Below, piece after piece: positions 15,133 through 23,440 of a stretch of DNA of 27,906 nucleotides; position 1 is the first letter of the stretch, and each line of letters opens with the position of its first letter. The notes beneath the pieces were generated by a model. It searched no databases. It saw only the letters and a list, made by a program, of their open reading frames with translations, and was not told the origin of the DNA. This stretch comes from JAIYDJ01 sp031398695. Lineage in GTDB: Bacteria > Pseudomonadota > Alphaproteobacteria > Rhodobacterales > Rhodobacteraceae. The stretch covers positions 1-27,906 of the forward strand of contig JANNNU010000092.1 in assembly GCA_031398695.1 (NCBI GenBank), given 5' to 3'. The translations under genes were made by a program, and so were the position numbers.

Positions 15133-16365
15133 TCAGGCGGGCGAGCGCACGAAACGCGCAGCAAGCTCCACATGGGCGGACCAGCGAAACTGGTCGATCA
15201 CCTGCACCCAGTCGAGGTGGTATCCGGCGCGGATCAGGGTGCGCGCGTCGCGGGCGAAGGTGACGGGGTTGCACGACACCGATGCGATCACCGGCACCGC
15301 GGCTACGGCCAGCCGTTCGGTCTGTGCCTCGGCCCCGGCACGGGGCGGGTCGATCACCACGGCATCGAGCCCGCGCAGCTCGTCGGGTTCCATCGGGCGG
15401 CGAAACAGGTCGCGGGTCTGCACAGTGATGTGTTTCAGGGTGGCCGGCGTGCCGCGCTGCGCCTTGTCGAGCGCCGCCGTCATCGCCGGGTCGCCTTCGA
15501 CGGCCAGCACCTCGGCCCGTTCGGCCAGCGGCAGGGCAAAGGTGCCGACCCCGCAGAACAGGTCCGCGATGTGGCGGGCAGGACCGATGGCGAGGGCGAC
15601 GGCGCGCAGCAGGGCCTGTTCGCCTTCGGCGGTGGCTTGCAGGAAGGCACCGGGGGGCGGCGTCACCAGCACGCCGCCGAACCGCTGCATCGGCTGTGCG
15701 CGCAGGGCTACCATCTCGTCGCCCCAGGTCAGGCGGGCGAGGTTGTGCGTCTCGGCCAGTCTTGCGAGGTCCATGCGCAAGTCCGACGTCAGGTCCTTGC
15801 CGCCCGCGACCTGCACGTCCGCCCCGGCGAGGCTGCGCGTGACGGTCAGGGCGAGTTCGGTGGACCGGGTGCCGCCGATCCTGACCAAAGCCTCCAGCGC
15901 CGGGAAGGTCGCGATAAGGTCGGAGTGCAGCAGCTGGCACTGCGGCACGGCCACCAGCAGGTCGGACCCGCGGACGTGAAAGCCCAAGAGGACGCCGCCC
16001 TTGGTGCGCCGGCCCGTCAGCACCGCGCGGCGACGCGACTGGGGTGGCGAGGTGTGCATCGGTAGAAAGCGCGCGGTCAGGCCCTGCCCTGCCAGCGCGC
16101 CAGCGACGATGCCCTGCTTCCAGTTGGCCACGAACGGGTCGGCGGCATGTTGCATCAGGCAGCCGCCGCAGGTGCGCGCATGGACGCAGGGCGGACGGAC
16201 GCGGTCGGGCGATGGCGTCAGGATGCGCGGCGCAAGGATGCGGTCGCCCTGCACATCGCCCTCAATCACCTCGCCGGGCAGCATCTGTGCGGCATAGACT
16301 GGCCCGTCGGGGCCCAGCCCGATGCCGTCACCGAGATGACCCAGCCTGTCGATGGTCAGTTGCAT
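15133..16365 (-). CDS. Class I SAM-dependent RNA m5U methyltransferase (RlmD/TrmA family)
   Basis: RNA uracil-5-methyltransferase of 410 residues, most like RlmD (RumA), which methylates a 23S rRNA uridine. A TRAM-like N-terminal domain (1-50, LTIDRLGHLGDGIG) is followed by Fe-S cluster cysteines C60, C66 and C69 (CVHARTCGGC) and C143 (PQCQLLHS). The SAM motif DLFCGVGTFALPLA is at 268-281, the DPPR loop at 339-342, the nucleophile Cys365 in VSCNP and the general base Glu400 in SAHVELAAR. All key residues are present. The target site cannot be fixed from sequence, since TrmA, RlmC and RlmD share this fold. It is a single gene separated by 66 bp from the ABC pair, with no obvious strong terminator between. 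Confidence 0.9.
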   Translation of the reverse strand: MQLTIDRLGHLGDGIGLGPDGPVYAAQMLPGEVIEGDVQGDRILAPRILTPSPDRVRPPCVHARTCGGCLMQHAADPFVANWKQGIVAGALAGQGLTARFLPMHTSPPQSRRRAVLTGRRTKGGVLLGFHVRGSDLLVAVPQCQLLHSDLIATFPALEALVRIGGTRSTELALTVTRSLAGADVQVAGGKDLTSDLRMDLARLAETHNLARLTWGDEMVALRAQPMQRFGGVLVTPPPGAFLQATAEGEQALLRAVALAIGPARHIADLFCGVGTFALPLAERAEVLAVEGDPAMTAALDKAQRGTPATLKHITVQTRDLFRRPMEPDELRGLDAVVIDPPRAGAEAQTERLAVAAVPVIASVSCNPVTFARDARTLIRAGYHLDWVQVIDQFRWSAHVELAARFVRSPA

Positions 16366-16431
16366 GATCGCCCCGCGTGTCCAGCGTCTGCCTTGAAGCG
16401 TCGCGGAGCTTGCGTCAAGCCGGGGTGCGCA

Positions 16432-18282
16432 TCACTCTGCCGCCGCGACCTCTTCGATGCCGATGAACCCGCCGGACTGGCGGTTCCAATAGCGGGCGTA
16501 AAGGCCGCCCCGGGCCAGCAGGTCTTGATGGCTGCCTTCCTCGACGATGCGGCCTTCGTCCAGCACGATGATGCGGTCCATCGCGGCAATGGTCGACAGA
16601 CGGTGCGCGATCGCCAGAACGGTCTTGCCGACCATGACGCGGTTCAGCGCCTCCTGGATGCTCGCCTCCACCTCGCTGTCGAGGGCGCTCGTCGCTTCGT
16701 CCAGCACAAGGATCGGCGCGTCCTTCAAAAACGCGCGGGCAAGGGCGATGCGTTGGCGTTGCCCGCCCGACAGTTTCACGCCCCGTTCCCCCAGAAACGC
16801 GGCATAACCCTTGCGGCCGGTATGATCCTGCATCGTTTCGATGAACTGGTGCGCTTCGGCCTGCTTTGCGGCCGCGATGATCTCGGCTTCGGTCGCGTCG
16901 GGGCGGCCATATGCGATGTTGTCGCGGGCGCTGCGGTTGAACATCGCGGTTTCCTGCGTGACCATCCCGACCTGCCGGCGCAGCGATTCCTGGGTGATGC
17001 GGCGCACGTCGTGGCCTTCGACCAGGATGCGGCCCTGCTCGACGTCGTAAAGCCGCAGCAAAAGCGACACCAGCGACGATTTCCCCGCCCCCGATGCGCC
17101 CACGATGCCCAGCTTTTCGCCGGCCCGAACCGTCAGAGTGATGTCGTGCACCCCGCCCCGCGCGCGGCCGTAGCCAAAGCTGACATCCTCGAACCGGATT
17201 TCGCCCTTGATCCGCGGCAGGTCCACCGCATCGAGCGCATCGGCCAGCGCTTGCGCGATGGCCAGAGTGCGCATGCCGTCCTCTACCTCGCCCACCGACG
17301 TGTAGATCGAGATCAGCGTGAAGCTGACCCAGCCCGACATCTGCGCGATCCGCATCGCGATCGCGCCGGCCGAGGCGATGGTGCCCGCGGTGCCCAGATC
17401 CGCCTGCCACAGCAGTACGGCCCCGCCGATCAGCAGCACCGGCAGCACCCCCGCCAGCGTCATCAGCGACAGACGGAACCACGTCGAGATTTCGCCGAAT
17501 TCCAACGAGCGGTCGCGGAACACCTCCATCGCCTTCAGCGCGACCTTGTCCTCGAACGCGGCGTGGGCAAACAGTTTCACGGTCTTGATGTTGGTGATGG
17601 TGTCCACCACCTGCCCCGACACCATGGCGCGGGCCGCGGCGCGTCCGGCCGAGTTTTCGCGGATCACCGGCAGGAAATGGCGGATCAGCAGGATGTAGGC
17701 GCCAAGCCACGCCGCCAGCGCCGCCGCGATGCGCAGATCGAGCGCGACCAGCACGATCACCGACCCGATCACCGAGGCGAGCGCGAAGAACACCGTGTTG
17801 ATGACCTCGGTCGCGACGTCGGTGATCGCCCGCGCGGCCTGCATCTGCTTTTGCGCGATGCGGCCGGCAAAGTCGTTGTCAAAAAACGTCACCGACTGCC
17901 CCAGTGTCCAGCGGTGCAGGCGCGACAGGACCAGCGGCATGACGTTGGGCCCGATGACGACCGAGTTGAAGGCCGCAGCGAGCCCGAAGGTCACCGGACG
18001 CAAGATCATGTAGAACGCGACGAACCACATCACGAGGCCCAGGTGTTCGCTAAAGAACCGCTGCGGGCCGGTGGTGATCGCGGCATCGACGATCCAGCCG
18101 ATGAACAGGGCCGAGATTACCTCGGTCACGCCCGACAGCGCCGAGACCGCGCCCGACACGCCGAGCATGCCCCAAGAGCCTTTCAGCCCCCAGTTCATGA
18201 AGGCGCCCAGCGTCTGTGGCGGCGGACCGTCGGCGTGCCGGAAAGCGTCGATCAAATCGCCCAGTCGCAGCAGAGCCTTCAT
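16432..18282 (-). CDS. ABC transporter half-exporter (permease + ATPase), second of a tandem pair
   Basis: Inner-membrane ABC exporter half-transporter, 616 residues. The N-terminal transmembrane domain (about 35-340, six segments) contains the coupling-type motifs FFDNDFAGRI (133-142) and NIKTVKLFAH (231-240). The nucleotide-binding domain follows: Walker A GASGAGKSS (395-403), signature LSGGQ (504-508), Walker B ILVLDEATS (524-532) with catalytic Glu529, and H-loop His560. All ATPase motifs are canonical. The ATG overlaps the stop of the upstream ABC gene (ATGA), so the two are translationally coupled and likely form a heterodimer. The substrate is unknown; lipid or drug export is the family's usual range. 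Confidence 0.92.
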   Translation of the reverse strand: MKALLRLGDLIDAFRHADGPPPQTLGAFMNWGLKGSWGMLGVSGAVSALSGVTEVISALFIGWIVDAAITTGPQRFFSEHLGLVMWFVAFYMILRPVTFGLAAAFNSVVIGPNVMPLVLSRLHRWTLGQSVTFFDNDFAGRIAQKQMQAARAITDVATEVINTVFFALASVIGSVIVLVALDLRIAAALAAWLGAYILLIRHFLPVIRENSAGRAAARAMVSGQVVDTITNIKTVKLFAHAAFEDKVALKAMEVFRDRSLEFGEISTWFRLSLMTLAGVLPVLLIGGAVLLWQADLGTAGTIASAGAIAMRIAQMSGWVSFTLISIYTSVGEVEDGMRTLAIAQALADALDAVDLPRIKGEIRFEDVSFGYGRARGGVHDITLTVRAGEKLGIVGASGAGKSSLVSLLLRLYDVEQGRILVEGHDVRRITQESLRRQVGMVTQETAMFNRSARDNIAYGRPDATEAEIIAAAKQAEAHQFIETMQDHTGRKGYAAFLGERGVKLSGGQRQRIALARAFLKDAPILVLDEATSALDSEVEASIQEALNRVMVGKTVLAIAHRLSTIAAMDRIIVLDEGRIVEEGSHQDLLARGGLYARYWNRQSGGFIGIEEVAAAE

Positions 18283-20123
18283 TCGGCGGCTTCCTCCAAT
18301 CCGATGAACCCACCGGATTGGCGCGCCCAGAACCGTGCATATAGGCCGTCAAACGCCAGAAGCGACGCGTGGGTTCCCTGTTCGGCGATGTGGCCGTCTT
18401 CCAGCACCACGATACGGTCCATCGCGGCAATGGTCGAAAGTCGGTGCGCGATGGCGATCACGGTCTTGCCCTGCATGACGCCGAACAGCGCGTTCTGGAT
18501 CAGCGCCTCGGCTTCGCTGTCGAGTGCGCTCGTCGCCTCGTCGAGGATCAGGATCGGCGCGTCCTTCAGGATAACCCGTGCCAGCGCCACCCGCTGCCGC
18601 TGCCCGCCCGACAGTTTGACCCCGCGCTCGCCGACATGGGCGTCATAGCCTTTGCGACCCTCGGGGTCTTCTAGCGTCAGGATGAAATCATGCGCCTCGG
18701 CTTGGCGTGCCGCCGCGATCATCATCTCTTCGGTCGCATCGGGGCGACCATAAAGGATGTTGGCGCGCACCGACCGGTGCATCAGGCTGCTGTCCTGACT
18801 GACCATGCCGATGTTGCGCCGCAAACTGTCCTGCGTCACCCCGGCGATGTCCTGCCCGTCGATCAGGATGCGCCCGCCCTCGGTGTCGTAGAACCGCAGC
18901 ATCAGCTTGACGAGCGTGGATTTTCCGGCACCCGACCGGCCGACCAGCCCGATCTTTTCGCCCGGCTGCACGGTCAGGCTCAGGTTCTGCAGGCCGCCCG
19001 ACCCGCGACCGTAGTGGTGCGAGACGCTGTCGATCTGGATGCGCCCTTCGGTCAGCCGCAGCGTTGCGGCCTGCGGTCTGTCCACCAGACCGATCGGTTC
19101 GGTGATCGTCTCCATCCCTTCGGCGACCACGCCCAGCGCCTGTACCAGCGCGGTCGTGGCCCACATCACCCAATAGGTCATGTTGTTCAGCCGCAGCACG
19201 AGCGCACTTGCCGCCGCGACGGTGCCGATGGTCGCCGCGCCACTGTACCACAGCCCCAGCGCCAGACCGATGACCGACACGATCAGGAACCCGTTCAGTG
19301 TGGTCAGCGCGAGGTCCATCTTGGTGATGATGCGCATTTCCTTCTGCAAGGTCTTGCGCGCATGCTCGATCGCCTCCTTGGCATAGTCGAGTTCGGCATC
19401 GTGGTGCGCGAACAGCTTGACCGAATGGATGTTGGAATAGGCATCGACGACCCGTCCGGTGACGGCCGAGCGCGCGTCGGAACTTGCCTGGGCCGCCGGA
19501 CCGGCGCGGTGCAGCGTCCAGCGCACCAGGGCGGCATAGCACGCGAACCAGATCACCAGCGGCGCGAGCAGGCGCAGGTCGGCCTCGGCCAGCATGAAGC
19601 CCGCACCGATGATGGTGACGGATGCAAAGGCGACCGCGTCGAAGGTCTGAAACACCGCGTCGGCCGCTGCGGGTGGCGTCTGCATGATGCGGTTGGCGAT
19701 GCGGCCGGCAAAATCGCTTTCGAACCAGCCGACCGGCTGGCGGATCACGTGGCGGTGCGCGCGCCAGCGGATCATCGTGCCGAAGTTGGGCAGGATGGTG
19801 TTATGGAGCAGCGCCACGTCGGCGGCGATCAGCAGCGGGCGGATCACCAGAATCGCCCCCGCCACCAGCAGCAATTCCGTGCCGTGGCTGGCCCAGACCT
19901 GCGCCGGCGCGCCGGTGGCCAACAGGTCCACCACGCGACCCACATACCAGATCAGCGCCACGTCCGCGAAGGCCGACAGGATCGACAGCACCGCCGTTAC
20001 CGCGAACACGGCCCGGAACGGCTGGATGTATTCCTTCAGGAACGGCCAAAGCTTGCGCGGCGGCGTGTCGCTTTGGGTGTAGGGCGCATAGGGGTCTACC
20101 AGCCCCTCGAAGAACTTGAACAT
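18279..20123 (-). CDS. ABC transporter half-exporter (permease + ATPase), first of a tandem pair
   Basis: Half-transporter of 614 residues, partner and paralogue of the gene just downstream. Transmembrane segments span about 35-340; VGWFESDFAGRI (131-142) and NIHSVKLFAH (231-240) match the partner at identical residue numbers. ATPase motifs: Walker A GRSGAGKST (395-403), LSGGQ (504-508), Walker B ILILDEATS (524-532) with Glu529, His560. Both proteins end in RQSGGFIGxEE followed by a short Ala/Glu tail. Both composite ATP sites should therefore be active, unlike many asymmetric heterodimers. The ATG at 20123 is preferred over 20162 because GAGG precedes it and homology begins there. It lies 58 bp after cca in the same direction, so it probably belongs to the hslO-nudix-cca transcript. 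Confidence 0.92.
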   Translation of the reverse strand: MFKFFEGLVDPYAPYTQSDTPPRKLWPFLKEYIQPFRAVFAVTAVLSILSAFADVALIWYVGRVVDLLATGAPAQVWASHGTELLLVAGAILVIRPLLIAADVALLHNTILPNFGTMIRWRAHRHVIRQPVGWFESDFAGRIANRIMQTPPAAADAVFQTFDAVAFASVTIIGAGFMLAEADLRLLAPLVIWFACYAALVRWTLHRAGPAAQASSDARSAVTGRVVDAYSNIHSVKLFAHHDAELDYAKEAIEHARKTLQKEMRIITKMDLALTTLNGFLIVSVIGLALGLWYSGAATIGTVAAASALVLRLNNMTYWVMWATTALVQALGVVAEGMETITEPIGLVDRPQAATLRLTEGRIQIDSVSHHYGRGSGGLQNLSLTVQPGEKIGLVGRSGAGKSTLVKLMLRFYDTEGGRILIDGQDIAGVTQDSLRRNIGMVSQDSSLMHRSVRANILYGRPDATEEMMIAAARQAEAHDFILTLEDPEGRKGYDAHVGERGVKLSGGQRQRVALARVILKDAPILILDEATSALDSEAEALIQNALFGVMQGKTVIAIAHRLSTIAAMDRIVVLEDGHIAEQGTHASLLAFDGLYARFWARQSGGFIGLEEAAE

Positions 20124-20181
20124 GATCGCCTCGGAGGGGGTTTCGCGCTGGCTATACCGCAAAACGGGGACAAGGGAAACC

Positions 20182-21315
20182 TCAGCCGAGCAGGTCGGCG
20201 CGGGTCAGCGTCAGGTCGGAGGCCAGCCAGCGGTCCTGCAGGTCCTGCAACCGGCGGCCCAGCGGGGGTCCATGCAGCGCGGGCATCAGGTCGGCCGCCG
20301 TCACCGGGAATTCCGCGCCGACGCCCCGCGCGATGTCGGCTTGCCATCCGGGCGGCAGAGCACTGTCCAGCAGCGCCGCACGGGCCAGAACGGTGTCGGC
20401 GGCGAGATCTGGACCCAGCGCCCAGCCGAGGGCGGCAGGCGTCCGGTCCCCACCGATTTCGTCTCTGATCCGCTGAATCGAGACTGTTTCCGACCGCGAC
20501 AGCCGCCAGTCGGGCGTGCCCCCCAGCACGACCAGACGGCGCTGCCAGCGCGGCGGCAGATCGGCCTCCAGATGCACCAACGGGGCCAGACCGCGCGGGT
20601 CCGAACCCGGCAGAACCGCGGCCAGAACCCCGGCCTGCGCCATGCTGGCCACCGCAGGCGCGGGGTCCGGGGCCGACAGCAGCTTGACCATCTCGGCCCC
20701 GATGCGTTCACGGGAAAGCGTCTCTATTCCGCCGATCAGAGCAGCACAGGCGGCCAGACCGTCAGCGTCGATCCCGCCCGCCGGATCGCCATACCACGCG
20801 TGAAACCGGAAGAATCGCAGGATGCGTAGATAATCCTCGCGGATGCGCTGGTCGGGGTCGCCCACAAACCGCACCCGACGCGCCATCAGGTCGGGCAGGC
20901 CTCCCAGCGGGTCGATCACCGTGCCATGGCGGTCGGCGTAAAGCGCATTCATCGTGAAGTCGCGCCGGGCCGCGTCGATGGCGACATCGGTCGCATACGC
21001 CACCACCGCGTGTCGCCCATCGGTTTCGACATCCCGGCGAAATGTGGTCACCTCGTGCGGCAGGCCGTGAGCGAACACAGTGACCGTGCCGTGCGCAATC
21101 CCCGCTGGCACCACACGAAATCCCGCCGCCCCCGCCAGATCGGTGACGGCGTCGGGCAGCGCGTCCGTCGTCAGATCGATGTCCGCCACCGGCGCGCCCA
21201 AGACCGCGTTGCGCACGCATCCGCCGACGAACAGCGCGCGAAACCCTGCCGCCTCCAGCATTTGGCACAGGGCTTGCGTGCCGGGGTGGGACAGCCAGGC
21301 ACCTGTGACGGTCAT
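20182..21315 (-). CDS. cca: CCA tRNA nucleotidyltransferase
   Basis: Class II nucleotidyltransferase that builds or repairs the 3' CCA end of tRNA, 377 residues. The head domain shows FVGGCVRNAVLG (29-40) with Asn in place of the usual Asp of GGxVRD. The catalytic carboxylates follow in DIDLTTDALPD (45-55), then the FRRDVETDGRHA segment (92-103) and RRDFTMNALY (117-126), and the neck EDYLRILRFFRFHAWYG (160-176) with the ERIGAEM box after it. The C-terminal body is more variable. The ATG overlaps the upstream NUDIX gene stop (ATGA). Whether it adds all of CCA or only A cannot be read with certainty. Confidence 0.94.
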   Translation of the reverse strand: MTVTGAWLSHPGTQALCQMLEAAGFRALFVGGCVRNAVLGAPVADIDLTTDALPDAVTDLAGAAGFRVVPAGIAHGTVTVFAHGLPHEVTTFRRDVETDGRHAVVAYATDVAIDAARRDFTMNALYADRHGTVIDPLGGLPDLMARRVRFVGDPDQRIREDYLRILRFFRFHAWYGDPAGGIDADGLAACAALIGGIETLSRERIGAEMVKLLSAPDPAPAVASMAQAGVLAAVLPGSDPRGLAPLVHLEADLPPRWQRRLVVLGGTPDWRLSRSETVSIQRIRDEIGGDRTPAALGWALGPDLAADTVLARAALLDSALPPGWQADIARGVGAEFPVTAADLMPALHGPPLGRRLQDLQDRWLASDLTLTRADLLG

Positions 21316-21911
21316 GGCGCCATTCGGTCGGCAAGACCGCGCAGGATGCGGGCGGTGGCGCCCCAGATGTAATAGGGCCCCCATGGCACCACGTAGTACC
21401 GGCGGATCTGGCCCTGCCACAGCCGCTGTTCGACGCTGTAGCGGCGCTTGTCCATCAGATGCGCCAGCGGCACGGTAAACACCTCGTCCACCTCGCCCGC
21501 TTCGGGCACCGGGTCGAACGCGCGGGTCACCTGAGCCAGGATCGGCGTGATCACGAACCCGGTGACGGTTTCATGTGCGGGCAGCCGCCCCAGGATCCGA
21601 ACCGCGTCAGGGGGCAGGCCTACCTCTTCGTGCGATTCGCGCAGCGCACAGGCTTCGAGCGAGGCATCGGTCGGGTCCAGCTTGCCACCTGGAAACGCGA
21701 TTTGGCCGGGGTGGTGTTGCAGATGCGACGCGCGTTTGGTCACCAGGATGCCCCCAGCCTGCCCCGCCGACCGCGGCACCAGCGCCACCAGAACGGCGGC
21801 CTGCCGCAGCGTGCGATTCGGCGGCATCTGGAAGCCGGGGTTCAGGTCGTAATCCGACGAGTCCCCTGCGGGCCGCGCGAGCGCGTCCAGCAGGGGCGTC
21901 AGATCAGCCAT
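21312..21911 (-). CDS. NUDIX hydrolase, coenzyme A diphosphatase type (NudL/YeaB-like)
   Basis: Cytoplasmic NUDIX pyrophosphatase of 199 residues that likely cleaves CoA or oxidised CoA into phosphopantetheine and 3',5'-ADP. The CoA-subfamily signature LVTKRASHLQHHPGQIAFPGG (56-76) directly precedes the NUDIX box GGKLDPTDASLEACALRESHEEVGL (75-99), which carries the metal-binding REsHEE. The ATG at 21911 overlaps the last 8 bp of hslO and its stop overlaps the cca start by 4 bp, so it is coupled on both sides. Placement next to the redox-regulated chaperone Hsp33 fits a stress-clean-up role, though this is inference. Confidence 0.92.
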   Translation of the reverse strand: MADLTPLLDALARPAGDSSDYDLNPGFQMPPNRTLRQAAVLVALVPRSAGQAGGILVTKRASHLQHHPGQIAFPGGKLDPTDASLEACALRESHEEVGLPPDAVRILGRLPAHETVTGFVITPILAQVTRAFDPVPEAGEVDEVFTVPLAHLMDKRRYSVEQRLWQGQIRRYYVVPWGPYYIWGATARILRGLADRMAP

Positions 21912-22896
21912 GCGTGCCCTCGAACCCCAGCGTCTTGGGGTCAAGCTCGTAATGCGCGCCACAGAACTGGCAGTCGGCGGTCACCACGCCCGCGTCGGTG
22001 GTCATATGACGGATGTCTTTCTGGCTGTAGATCGACATTGCGCTGCGCACCTTGTCTTCGGAACACGAACAACCAAAGCGCACCGGCTGCGGGTCGAACA
22101 CCCGGGGGTCTTCCTCGTGGAACAGGCGGATCAGCAGGTCGGTCGGCGCCACGGTCGGTCCGATCAGCTCCAGCTCTTCGACGGTGTCGAGCAGAATGTT
22201 GCAACGCGACCAATCCTCGCCCGCCTCGCCGCCCAGAATGTCGGTGTGATGCAGCAGGCCGCCGTCACCCGACCCGGCATCGGCGGCAACCTCGACCGAC
22301 ATGCCGGCCTGCGGCATGTGTTGCAGCATCACGCCACCCGCACGCCAGTGCGGGGCCGCCTCGCCCGGGATCTGGCTTTGGCCGAAGGTCACCGCGAACC
22401 GCGTCGGAAGCTGCTCGGACTGCGCGAAATACGTCTCGGCACAGTTGGCCAGCGACTGACCGGCGATGGGCGTGAAGCCCTGATAGGGCACCATGCCTTC
22501 GCCCTGATCGAGCATGACCGCGAAATACCCCTCGCCGATCTGGCTGAACGGCACGGCATCCAGATCCAGCCGGTCGTCGTCGTAGCTGGCGTAGGCGCGG
22601 ATGCGCGCGGGCTGGCCGTCATCGGTCGGGCCGTAATAGTCGGTCGCGATCAGCCGTGCCGGACCCTTGCCGCGGATCTGCAACGACAGCTTCCAGCGCA
22701 GTTTCACCGCCTGCCCGATCAGCGCGGTCAGCACCACCGCCTCGGCCACCAGCGCCTCGATCACGGGGGGATAGGCATGCTGGCGCAGCACCTGGTCCAG
22801 CACCCCGTCAAGCCGCACCACGCGGCCCCGGATGTCGGAACGGTCAAGCTGAAACGGCAGGACGGTATCGTCCCAGGCGAGTTGGGTGGCAGACAT
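21904..22896 (-). CDS. hslO: Hsp33 family molecular chaperone HslO
   Basis: Redox-activated holdase chaperone of 330 residues. Under oxidative stress its C-terminal zinc centre opens and the protein binds unfolding clients. The four zinc ligands are present: C276 and C278 (CSC) and C309 and C312 (CQFC), with the RFGCSCSEDKV and FCGAHYELDP contexts typical of Hsp33. N-terminal blocks LKWKLSLQI-like (about 65-74) and GEGYFAVMLDQGEG (121-134) also fit. The ATG at 22896 has AAGGA upstream. It leads the run hslO-nudix-cca-ABC-ABC and is divergent from the second NUDIX gene across 94 bp that include a heat-shock-like promoter. Confidence 0.95.
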   Translation of the reverse strand: MSATQLAWDDTVLPFQLDRSDIRGRVVRLDGVLDQVLRQHAYPPVIEALVAEAVVLTALIGQAVKLRWKLSLQIRGKGPARLIATDYYGPTDDGQPARIRAYASYDDDRLDLDAVPFSQIGEGYFAVMLDQGEGMVPYQGFTPIAGQSLANCAETYFAQSEQLPTRFAVTFGQSQIPGEAAPHWRAGGVMLQHMPQAGMSVEVAADAGSGDGGLLHHTDILGGEAGEDWSRCNILLDTVEELELIGPTVAPTDLLIRLFHEEDPRVFDPQPVRFGCSCSEDKVRSAMSIYSQKDIRHMTTDAGVVTADCQFCGAHYELDPKTLGFEGTHG

Positions 22897-22932
22897 GGGA
22901 TTTCCTTTGGGCAACAGCCCGTGCATATCGCG

Positions 22933-22963
22933 CCTATATAGGCAGGGCAACCGGCGCACCAAG
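22933..22963 (-). promoter_or_regulatory. Heat-shock (RpoH-like) promoter candidate of hslO
   Basis: On the minus strand CTTGGT (22963-22958) is followed after 15 bases by CCTATATAGG (22942-22933), resembling the alphaproteobacterial RpoH pattern CTTG-N-CYTATNTNNG. The -10 lies inside a 12-bp perfect palindrome, GCCTATATAGGC (22932-22943). The predicted start is about 30 nt before the hslO ATG. hslO is a heat and oxidation stress gene, so the match makes biological sense, but it is not proven. Confidence 0.45.
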
Positions 22964-22990
22964 GGGGCGTCGGTTTTGGAGGCAAAGTCG

Positions 22991-23440
22991 ATGCGGCGAT
23001 TTGGAGAGGCGGTGAAGGCGGGGCAGCGCTATCGGCGCAGGCCGGGGGTCTATGCCATTCTTCTACGCGGCGACGATCTGCTGCTGACCCATCAGGCCGA
23101 TCCGGTTCCCGAGTTCCAGTTGCCCGGCGGCGGCATCGATGCGGGCGAGCAGCCGATTGCCGCCCTGCACCGTGAGGTGTTCGAGGAAACCGGCTGGTCG
23201 ATCGGACCGCCGCGGTTCGTTGCGGCCTACAAGCGGTTCACCTACATGCCGGAATACGACCTTTGGGCCGAAAAGGTCTGCCGCATCTTCCTCGCGCGCC
23301 CGATCCTGCGGCTCGGACCGCCGCGCGAGCCGGGGCATACGGCGATCTGGACCCATTGGGCGCAGGGCGAGTCGTTTCTGACCAATGCCGGCGACCGCGA
23401 CATCTTGCGGCGTGTGTTGCGGCGGGTGCTGCGGGCCTAA
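22991..23440 (+). CDS. NUDIX hydrolase
   Basis: Pyrophosphatase of 149 residues with a fully canonical NUDIX box at 46-69 (GGGIDAGEQPIAALHREVFEETGW; GX5EX7REUXEEXGU). The strand before it, YAILLRGDDLLLTHQ (21-35), is the usual first strand and turn. Substrate specificity is not readable; it lacks the CoA-type signature of the other NUDIX protein in this window. The ATG at 22991 is chosen because GGAGG lies eight bases upstream; an earlier start at 22886 would overlap hslO. It is divergent from hslO, and its 3' end overlaps that of the response-regulator gene by 4 bp. Confidence 0.9.
   Translation: MRRFGEAVKAGQRYRRRPGVYAILLRGDDLLLTHQADPVPEFQLPGGGIDAGEQPIAALHREVFEETGWSIGPPRFVAAYKRFTYMPEYDLWAEKVCRIFLARPILRLGPPREPGHTAIWTHWAQGESFLTNAGDRDILRRVLRRVLRA

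Noticed and set aside
16147..18648. 833-codon open frame on the plus strand, antisense to the ABC pair and the RNA methyltransferase
   Set aside because: Rich in His, Arg, Gln and Asp with no domain; it is the typical shadow of GC-rich genes on the other strand, which have clear motifs.
18690..20468. 592-codon open frame on the plus strand opposite the first ABC gene and cca
   Set aside because: Same low-complexity antisense composition; the minus strand holds well-defined proteins.
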